Origin: Pseudomonas sp. ICMP 561
GTDB lineage: Bacteria > Pseudomonadota > Gammaproteobacteria > Pseudomonadales > Pseudomonadaceae
Direction: 5' to 3'
Assembly (NCBI RefSeq): GCF_002699985.1
Contig: NZ_LKBT01000010.1
Span: 31,944 to 95,943, forward strand
DNA: 64,000 nucleotides
Numbering within the stretch: position 1 is the first letter of the stretch; each line of letters opens with the position of its first letter. The notes under the pieces are model-generated. The model had not been told where the DNA came from and ran no database searches. It saw only the letters and a program-made list of their open reading frames with translations. A program made the position numbers and the translations under genes. Shown piece after piece: positions 57,991-64,000 of the stretch.

Positions 57991-58620
57991 TCAAACCGAA
58001 GGCTGTGTAGCCTGCATCGACGGTCTCTGACTGACCTCGAAATACCAGTTGGCCAGACGCGGGTAGCGGTTGCGCCAGGCCAGGTCCGGCTGGCGGAAGT
58101 CGAGGTAGCCCAGTGCCGCAGCGACGCTAATCGAGGCCACATCAAACGCCGAGCTAAGTTCGGTAATCGCTTCCTGCTCGAAGTAAGCCAGGCTGCGCTC
58201 GACCTTTTCCTGCTGATTATCGAGCCAGGTGTCCCAGTGCTTTTCCGCCGGACGCAGCGCTTGCTCGTATCGAATCAGCAACGCCGCATCCAGCAAAGCG
58301 TCGGCCAGAGAAGCCAGGGTCAAACGCCTCCAGCGCGCCGAGCCCTCGCGCGGAATCAGCGCAATGCCGACATGCTGGTGATCGAGATAATCGAGGATCA
58401 CCCTGCTGTCATGAATGACGTTGCCATCCGCCAACCGTAGCGCGGGAAGCTTGCCAGCGGGGTTATCGTTGTTCAGTTCTTCAACCGGGGCGACAGGCGA
58501 AAGCGTGGTGGGTTGAAGTGTCACCCGGTCCAACTGTCCCGTTTCATGCAGTACCAGCATCACCTTGCGGGCAAACGGTGAAGCCGCGTTGTAGTACAAC
58601 GTCATGGTCGGCGCAGACAT
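57991..58620 (-). CDS. glutathione S-transferase family protein
   Basis: A 209-residue GST: thioredoxin-fold N-terminus (MTLYYNAASPFARKVMLVLH, then PAGKLPALRLADG and the glutathione-site HDSRVILDYLD) and a helical C-terminal domain. ATG 58620 is preceded by GAGG; ATG 58605 is an alternative. The substrate is unknown. Confidence 0.88.
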   Translation of the reverse strand: MSAPTMTLYYNAASPFARKVMLVLHETGQLDRVTLQPTTLSPVAPVEELNNDNPAGKLPALRLADGNVIHDSRVILDYLDHQHVGIALIPREGSARWRRLTLASLADALLDAALLIRYEQALRPAEKHWDTWLDNQQEKVERSLAYFEQEAITELSSAFDVASISVAAALGYLDFRQPDLAWRNRYPRLANWYFEVSQRPSMQATQPSV

Positions 58621-58686
58621 GGAGGTTCCTCGAATAAGACAGTCCCTCAGACTAGCCAGCGCCACGGTGGTCCGCAATATTTGCTT

Positions 58687-58863
58687 TCAGGACTTGCGAG
58701 CCAGCAAGCCTCTGATGCTGAACACTGCTGCGACGCCCATGCCCAGCCAGGCCAGTGCATCCCACCAGCCATCACCCAGCAACGCAGCGAAAAGCCCCAG
58801 CCCGGTCAGCAAGGCAATCACTCCCGGCGCGGCAAAGGTCTTCCAGAATGTGGAACGCTTCAT
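58687..58863 (-). CDS. 58-residue membrane protein linked to the PepSY gene
   Basis: MKRSTFWKTFAAPGVIALLT opens a small protein with two hydrophobic helices (about 12-29 and 34-50) and a basic C-terminal end. Its ATG overlaps the stop of the PepSY gene by 4 bp, so the two are coupled. Small two-helix proteins at this place are common beside PepSY/PiuB-type genes; the role is unknown. Confidence 0.75.
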   Translation of the reverse strand: MKRSTFWKTFAAPGVIALLTGLGLFAALLGDGWWDALAWLGMGVAAVFSIRGLLARKS

Positions 58864-59993
58864 TGCAGCGTCTCTTGTGGCGACACATGGATTGGACGTG
58901 CAACCTTTCTGCGCACCCACCACAAATACAGCCCGCTGCTCAGGACAATAATCGTCAGCACATCAAGCGCCGCCCATAGCACTTTCATTGGCATGCCGCC
59001 GTAATCCCCAAAGTGCAGTGGCTGAGACATGCCCAGCGCATCCATGTACCAAGGCCGTTCGACCACCGCCGTGACATCCAGGGTTTGCGCATCAATCAGC
59101 ACCGGCGTCATGAGGTGCGCCGTTAAATGCGTATTACCTTTCATGAACACCCCGTAATGGTGCTCGCTGGAGAAACGCGTTCCGGGGAAAGCAACGAAGT
59201 CGATCTGCATGCCCGGCGCTGCGGATTCGGCGATCTCCACCAGACGCGTTGCGGGGGCAAGTTGAGTCAGCGGCGGCGCACCGCGATAAGGTTCGATCAT
59301 CTCGGCTAGCGTGTCGTTGCGCCACGACGCGATCAACAGGTCGGCGCAGGCGCTGATCACTCCGGTCACCCCTACTACCAGTGCCCAGGTCAGGGTCACG
59401 ACGCCAATCAGGTTGTGCAGATCAAGCCAGCGCATGCGCGTTGATTTGTCGGCGCGCACCGTGGCGAATTTGAGTTTGCGCATGAACGGTGCGTACAGCA
59501 CTGTCCCGGAAATAATCGCCAGCACGAACATCAGGCCCATGAATGCCAGCAGCAACTTCCCCGGCAGCCCTGCATACATATCCACATGCAGGCGCAACAT
59601 GACCATCATGAAACCGCCATTGGCAGACGGCGTTTCCATGGCTTCGCCGGTGCGCGAATCAAGCATGAAAGAGTGCGAATCGTTGGGTTCGGTGCCCGCT
59701 GTTTTGGCCATGATCGCCCAGACACCGTTCGGCTCGTCGTCCTCCCAGCCGAAGTACTGCATGACCTCGCCGGGACGATGAGCCTCGGCAGCTTCGACCA
59801 GTTGTTGCAGGTTCAAGTGCGGCGTGTCGGCTGGCATTTCCTTGAACTCAGGTGAATTGCCCAGCAGGTGATCAATTTCGTGACTGAACACCAGTGGCAA
59901 CCCGGTCAGCGCCAGCATCAACAAAAACAGGGTACAGATCAAGCTCGTCCAGGTATGAACGAAGGACCAGCGGCGCACGGTTTGGCTTTTCAT
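58860..59993 (-). CDS. PepSY-associated transmembrane protein
   Basis: The 377-residue product has a first helix SLICTLFLLMLALTGLPLVF, a periplasmic PepSY domain (QQLVEAAEAHRPGEVMQYFG), further membrane helices (LLLAFMGLMFVLAIISGTVL; LIGVVTLTWALVVGVTGVIS) and a last one near the C-terminus (LTIIVLSSGLYLWWV). Such proteins (FoxB/PiuB-like) are linked to siderophore-iron reduction at the inner membrane. ATG 59993 is chosen; the open frame reaches 60026. Confidence 0.83.
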   Translation of the reverse strand: MKSQTVRRWSFVHTWTSLICTLFLLMLALTGLPLVFSHEIDHLLGNSPEFKEMPADTPHLNLQQLVEAAEAHRPGEVMQYFGWEDDEPNGVWAIMAKTAGTEPNDSHSFMLDSRTGEAMETPSANGGFMMVMLRLHVDMYAGLPGKLLLAFMGLMFVLAIISGTVLYAPFMRKLKFATVRADKSTRMRWLDLHNLIGVVTLTWALVVGVTGVISACADLLIASWRNDTLAEMIEPYRGAPPLTQLAPATRLVEIAESAAPGMQIDFVAFPGTRFSSEHHYGVFMKGNTHLTAHLMTPVLIDAQTLDVTAVVERPWYMDALGMSQPLHFGDYGGMPMKVLWAALDVLTIIVLSSGLYLWWVRRKVARPIHVSPQETLQ

Positions 59994-60028
59994 GCTGTTC
60001 TTCTCGAAAACCTTTATCCAAAACAAAA

Positions 60029-60054
60029 AGGCCGCTGATTAGCAGCGGCCCTTC
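60029..60054. terminator. hairpin upstream of the PepSY gene
   Basis: AAGGCCGCTG and CAGCGGCCCTT pair almost perfectly around ATTAG. It stands in the 378-bp gap between PepSY and etfB; on the minus strand it would lie in the PepSY leader. Its 3' T run is short on either strand. Confidence 0.45.
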
Positions 60055-60215
60055 AGTACAACATGAAATAACAAGAACGATTCGCGATTGTGTCAGAGCC
60101 AATGATTACTGGCAAATGCTGGCTGTCGGATGAAATCCTTTGGCGAAACTTTGTCAGGAGGGTATGCCGTGTAGGTGATGCAATTCGTGGCCTGAGTCCG
60201 GGAATCTGCAAACCA

Positions 60216-60300
60216 AGGAGCGCGCCTGCCCGCGATAGCGTCAGCACAGGCGATACATTCATCGACTGACAGACCGAATCGTGGGCAAGCGCGCTCCTAC
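60216..60300. repeat. REP hairpin, class with GGAGCGCGCCTGCCCGCGA
   Basis: AGGAGCGCGCCTGCCCGCGA and the complementary GTGGGCAAGCGCGCTCCTAC form an inverted repeat downstream of etfB. The same class is embedded in pqqF. Confidence 0.8.
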
Positions 60301-60371
60301 AGCTCACCCGTTTGCTGCGCGACAGCGCGGCGTCTGAACGACGGGGCCGCAACTACAGAAATCAAAAGCCT

Positions 60372-61178
60372 TTAACGAACCACACCCTCTTCAATAAGCA
60401 ACTTCAGAATCGCCTCAGCCCCCGCCTCTGGCGTAACGCCCTTGAGCACTTGCCCGCCGCCACCGCTGGCTTTGGCCGTTGCGGCTTTCATGCGGTCTGC
60501 GCCGCTTTTGGCCTTGATGACTTTAAGGCGTTTGGGCCGGGGTTTGGCCGGTTGCAGGACCGAGCCGCCGAGCAGTTCATCGCTAATGATTTCCACCTGT
60601 TCGGCTGCAAGTGTGCCGCGTTGCGCAGGACCGTAAGCGCTTTGCCGGGGCTTGGGCGCAGCGTTATCCACAGTCGCCAGAAACGGCAGCCGTACTTTCA
60701 AGCGCCGACGCTGACCACGAGGTAATGCCTGAAGCACCAGAGCACTGCCGTTATCCAGTGACTCCACTTCCGCCAATCCCACTACGAGCGGCCAACCCAG
60801 CTTTTCAGCCAGCAGAAACGGCAACATCCCGGACCCCTCTCCGGTTTCCGCCTGACTTCCGGTGAGCACCATCTGCACACCGGACTCTCGGATGTAATCC
60901 GTCAACGCAGGTAATGCGTCAGCGTTTTCCGGCTGTTCCAATACATGCAACTCGTCCAGGCCCATGCCCAGATAAGCTCGCAGCGCAGGCTCCTCGGGGT
61001 TCCCCGCATGCAGCACGTGTAAGTTATCCCCAGCCAGCTGCAAGCCTAACTCAACGGCGCGAGCGTCCTGCTCAGCGCGGCGTGCGCGGCCGGATGTCGG
61101 GTGTGCGCCGATGGAGACCAGGCTGATGATGTGCGTAGCAGCATTATCCACAGAGGAAGCAGTTGGTTCAGGCCGCAT
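60372..61178 (-). CDS. etfB: electron transfer flavoprotein beta subunit (dimethylglycine catabolism type)
   Basis: The 268-residue product is an EtfB-like subunit: HIISLVSIGAHPTSGRARRA, GLDELHVLEQPENADALPAL, GSQAETGEGSGMLPFLLAEK and the K/R-rich tail. It carries electrons with EtfA from the dimethylglycine or sarcosine enzymes toward the quinone pool. ATG 61178 is preferred because GGAG lies 8 bases ahead; ATG 61193 adds five residues. It overlaps the end of etfA. Confidence 0.82.
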   Translation of the reverse strand: MRPEPTASSVDNAATHIISLVSIGAHPTSGRARRAEQDARAVELGLQLAGDNLHVLHAGNPEEPALRAYLGMGLDELHVLEQPENADALPALTDYIRESGVQMVLTGSQAETGEGSGMLPFLLAEKLGWPLVVGLAEVESLDNGSALVLQALPRGQRRRLKVRLPFLATVDNAAPKPRQSAYGPAQRGTLAAEQVEIISDELLGGSVLQPAKPRPKRLKVIKAKSGADRMKAATAKASGGGGQVLKGVTPEAGAEAILKLLIEEGVVR

Positions 61179-62388
61179 CTTGTTTTGCTCCATGACGATG
61201 GGTTTCCACCGCGTCGATCAGCGCCTTGAGAATTGCCGCGCTGTCGCCGATCACAGAAAGGTCAGCGCGTTTGATCATGTCGCAGCCGGGATCAAGGTTG
61301 ATTGCCACGACTTTGTCGCAGGCACCAATGCCTTGCAGGTGCTGGATTGCGCCGGAAATGCCTACCGCCACATAAACCCTTGCCGTGACCCAGGTGCCGC
61401 TCGCGCCGACCTGTCTATCACGGCCCATGAAGCCATCGTCCACCGCCACCCGAGATGCACCTTCGGTCGCACCAAGGGCCGCAGCGGTCCGATGGAACAA
61501 ATCCCAGTCCTTGACGCCATTACCGCCGGAGAAGATGAACTCCGCTTCCGCCATCGGAATCATGGCCGGATCGACAGCGACAGCGCCAAGGTCTTCAATC
61601 CGCGGCAGGCTGCGCGCCACGCTTGTGGATAACTCGACGGGCAATACTTCATGGCGGGTTTCACTGACCGGCTCAGCACACTCCGCAGCAGCGAGGATCA
61701 AGCGCGCCAGTGGTCTTGAGATATCTTCCTGGCCCGCACCGGCGCGACCGATGCATTGCTCATCCTTGACCTGCCAGACACGTGTGGCCGGACGCTCGCC
61801 CAGACTTGCTGCGAAGCGACGGCCCAATTCGCCGCCACCGCTACGACTGTCCGGCAACAGCCAGTGACGTGGGTTGAACTGATTATCCACAGCTCGCAGG
61901 CCCTGGACGCGCTGCTCCGGTGAGTAACCGCTGAACTCGCTACCCTCCAGAACCAACAAGCGATCCACGCCTGCCGTCGCGAATGCACTCTCTTTGTGCT
62001 CACCAAACACCACCGCCAGTACCGCGCCGTTCTGACCAGCAAGCTGATGAGCAAGGCCCAAAAGGTCGCGGTCGTGAGCGCTCAAACGCCCGCCGACCAT
62101 ATCCGGCACAACGCATATATAGAAGGCTGGCTGCGGCACTTGATGCAGCGGCAACTGCACTTCAGCTGTGGCTGAGCGTTTCACCGCCCCACCTTGCTGA
62201 GCGCCACTGCGGTCTATTCGCTTGATGCCGTTGGGACCGATAAATCCAACGCCGTGCACGTTCTTGCGCATCAGGCCGTTAGGCCCCATCCAGCTGGTTT
62301 GTGCCGGTTGCATCGCAGCATGCAGCGGATGCAGACGGTTACGGGCGATCCATTCAGCGCGAGGATCACGACGGATAATGTCGCTCAT
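61168..62388 (-). CDS. etfA: electron transfer flavoprotein alpha subunit (dimethylglycine catabolism type)
   Basis: The 406-residue product has the EtfA FAD-domain end: VYVAVGISGAIQHLQGIGAC, DKVVAINLDPGCDMIKRADL. Its N-terminus is longer than in general EtfA and has a polar linker. Order dgcB-etfA-etfB matches the glycine-betaine/dimethylglycine cluster of Pseudomonas (PA5399-PA5401). It begins one base inside the dgcB stop. Confidence 0.86.
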   Translation of the reverse strand: MSDIIRRDPRAEWIARNRLHPLHAAMQPAQTSWMGPNGLMRKNVHGVGFIGPNGIKRIDRSGAQQGGAVKRSATAEVQLPLHQVPQPAFYICVVPDMVGGRLSAHDRDLLGLAHQLAGQNGAVLAVVFGEHKESAFATAGVDRLLVLEGSEFSGYSPEQRVQGLRAVDNQFNPRHWLLPDSRSGGGELGRRFAASLGERPATRVWQVKDEQCIGRAGAGQEDISRPLARLILAAAECAEPVSETRHEVLPVELSTSVARSLPRIEDLGAVAVDPAMIPMAEAEFIFSGGNGVKDWDLFHRTAAALGATEGASRVAVDDGFMGRDRQVGASGTWVTARVYVAVGISGAIQHLQGIGACDKVVAINLDPGCDMIKRADLSVIGDSAAILKALIDAVETHRHGAKQDAA

Positions 62389-64000
62389 CAGTGCACCTCC
62401 GCAGGTTCACGTTTTACTGGCGCGGGCTTGCTGGGGATAACTTCTTCCACCAGTGCATCTGCCACCAATTCGGCAATGTCTTTGATCAGCGGCCGCGGCT
62501 CGACCACGCCTTCGAGCATCGCGGTGCATTGCGGGCAACCGACAGCCACCAGTTCAGCACCGGTTTCGCGGATGTCGTCCATGCGCATGTCGGGGATACG
62601 TTGTTTGCCAGGAATATCCGTAATGGGCGCGCCGCCACCGCCACCGCAGCAACGGGAGCGGAAACCGGAACGCTGCATTTCCTTGACCTCGATACCCAGC
62701 GCGCGCAACACATCACGCGGCGCTTCGTACTCGCCGTTGTAGCGGCCCAGATAACACGGGTCGTGATAGGTCACGCTGGAGCCCTTGTGCTGGCCCAGAT
62801 TCAGCGCGCCACCTTGAATCAACTCAGCCATGTAAGTGCTGTGGTGTTGCACGAGGTAATTGCCATCGAACGCGCCGTACTCGTTTTTCAGCACATGGAA
62901 GCTGTGCGGATCGCAGGTGACGATGCGTTTGAAGCTGTATTTGTTCAGCGTCTGAATGTTGCGTCTGGCGAGCATCTGGAAGGTCGCTTCATCACCGAGA
63001 CGTCGGGCCACATCGCCGCTGTCCCGCTCTTCAAGACCCAGCACGGCGAAGTCGACTTTGGCCGCTTTCAGGACTTTGACAAAGGCGCGCAAAGTACGTT
63101 GGTTGCGCATGTCGAAAGCGCCGTCGCCCACCCAGAACAGGACTTCGACAGCTTTTTTGTCGGAGAGCAGATTGAGGTTCAAATCCGCCGCCCAGTTCAT
63201 CCGCCCGCCCGGTGCGAAGCCGCCGGGGTTATCGGTGGCGATCAGGTTTTCCAGCACTTCAGCGCCTTTGTTCGGCGTCGCGCCTTTTTCCAGGGTCAGG
63301 TGACGGCGCATGTCGACGATGGCGTCCACGTGCTCGATCATCATCGGGCATTCTTCGACGCAGGCACGGCAGGTGGTGCAGGACCACAAGGTTTCAGCAT
63401 CTACCAGGCCGTTGACGATGGGCTGATGCGGGTTGCCGCCGTGCAGGCCGATCTCTTTGCCGGGATAAGGGCTGCCGGCGAACTTGGCGTCAGTGCCGCC
63501 AGCCAGACCCACCACCATGTCCTGAATCAGTTTTTTCGGGTTCAACGGCTGACCGGCTGCGAACGCCGGACACGCGGCTTCACACTTGCCGCATTGCACG
63601 CAGGCGTCAAAACCGAGCAGTTGGTTCCAGGTGAAATCCTTGGGTTTTTCTACGCCGAGTGGCGCGGTTTTGTCGTTGAGGTCCAGGGGTTTGAGGCCGG
63701 TTGAGCGACCACCGCCAAAGCGTTCGGCGCGACGGTGCCAGGCCAGATGCAACGCGCCGGCAAAGGCGTGCTTCATCGGGCCGCCCCAGGTCATACCGAA
63801 GAACATTTCCGACACGCCCCACAGGCATCCCAGGCCTAGTAGCGCGACCAACACCCAGCCGCCGAAGTCCTGCGGGAGAATCCCCGCCACCGGCAGCGTG
63901 ACCAGGAAGAAGCTGACGGAAAACGCCATAAGGCTTTTCGGCAGGCGCATCCACGGGCCTTTCGACAGGCGAGCCGGTGGGTTACGGCGGCGCCGGGACA
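62388..64000 (-). CDS. dgcB: DgcB, iron-sulfur membrane subunit of dimethylglycine demethylation (5' end off the window)
   Basis: The frame is open to the window edge, so only the C-terminal 536 or so residues are present. Two membrane helices near the visible start (FSVSFFLVTLPVAGIL; GWVLVALLGLGCLWGV) are followed by two 4Fe-4S motifs (CVQCGKCEAACP; CTTCRACVEECP) and CCG-type cysteine clusters (SRCCGGGGGAP; GCPQC) like heterodisulfide reductase. DgcB works with DgcA to demethylate dimethylglycine to sarcosine, passing electrons to EtfAB. Confidence 0.88.
   Translation of the reverse strand, partial: SRRRRNPPARLSKGPWMRLPKSLMAFSVSFFLVTLPVAGILPQDFGGWVLVALLGLGCLWGVSEMFFGMTWGGPMKHAFAGALHLAWHRRAERFGGGRSTGLKPLDLNDKTAPLGVEKPKDFTWNQLLGFDACVQCGKCEAACPAFAAGQPLNPKKLIQDMVVGLAGGTDAKFAGSPYPGKEIGLHGGNPHQPIVNGLVDAETLWSCTTCRACVEECPMMIEHVDAIVDMRRHLTLEKGATPNKGAEVLENLIATDNPGGFAPGGRMNWAADLNLNLLSDKKAVEVLFWVGDGAFDMRNQRTLRAFVKVLKAAKVDFAVLGLEERDSGDVARRLGDEATFQMLARRNIQTLNKYSFKRIVTCDPHSFHVLKNEYGAFDGNYLVQHHSTYMAELIQGGALNLGQHKGSSVTYHDPCYLGRYNGEYEAPRDVLRALGIEVKEMQRSGFRSRCCGGGGGAPITDIPGKQRIPDMRMDDIRETGAELVAVGCPQCTAMLEGVVEPRPLIKDIAELVADALVEEVIPSKPAPVKREPAEVH

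Overview
The window is a stretch of Pseudomonas chromosome. It is most like the fluorescens/syringae side of the genus, judging from the gene order lptD-surA-pdxA-rsmA-apaGH-glpE-yeaG-yeaH-spoVR-cca-folKB-plsY-tsaD-rpsU-dnaG-rpoD, the lysine davBA pathway, a pqqFABCDE cluster, dgcB-etfAB, and several classes of Pseudomonas REP hairpins between genes.

Layout. 1-25442 is core: the 5' end of amgK (minus strand), a translationally coupled outer-membrane biogenesis/vitamin B6/rRNA methylation operon (lptD to apaH), glpE, the yeaG-yeaH-spoVR stress module, cca, folate and phospholipid genes, and the rpsU-dnaG-rpoD macromolecular synthesis block. A c-di-GMP sensor of the RmcA type (PAS-GGDEF-EAL) follows. 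25458-34509 is the accessory core of the window. A tRNA-Ile2(CAT) gene has been split in its T-arm by an element of about 9 kb. The element ends in 9-bp inverted repeats and carries a five-gene coupled operon: a tyrosine recombinase, a giant second recombinase-like protein, a small third protein, a coiled-coil protein and a RecD2-like helicase. The first three match the gamma-mobile-trio pattern GmtY-GmtZ-GmtX. At its left end the element brings its own complete tRNA-Ile2(CAT), whose anticodon loop is interrupted by a 241-nt group I intron. The element therefore appears to destroy an essential tRNA gene and to replace it with a self-splicing copy. This is the most unusual system in the window.

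34634-35369 is a HigBA-type toxin-antitoxin pair. 35593-40660 (minus strand) is a yjfIJKLMC-type operon (PspA homologue, DUF350, DUF1190, DUF2491, ATP-grasp glutathionylspermidine-synthase-like enzyme) with an embedded rhomboid protease. It diverges from a FUSC-family gene across two identical palindromes. 42271-46334 holds a soluble chemoreceptor-like protein with reversed domain order, a gamma-glutamyltransferase and an OxlT-type transporter. 46745-50006 is an Lrp regulator and lysine degradation (davB, davA). 50191-57857 is the pqqFABCDE operon plus an S9 peptidase; pqqF has a REP hairpin inside its reading frame. 57991-59993 contains a GST, a tiny membrane protein and a PepSY membrane protein. 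60372-64000 (minus strand) is etfB-etfA-dgcB of dimethylglycine catabolism, with dgcB running off the right edge.

All calls are from reading the sequence. No searches, foldings or copy-number checks were possible.
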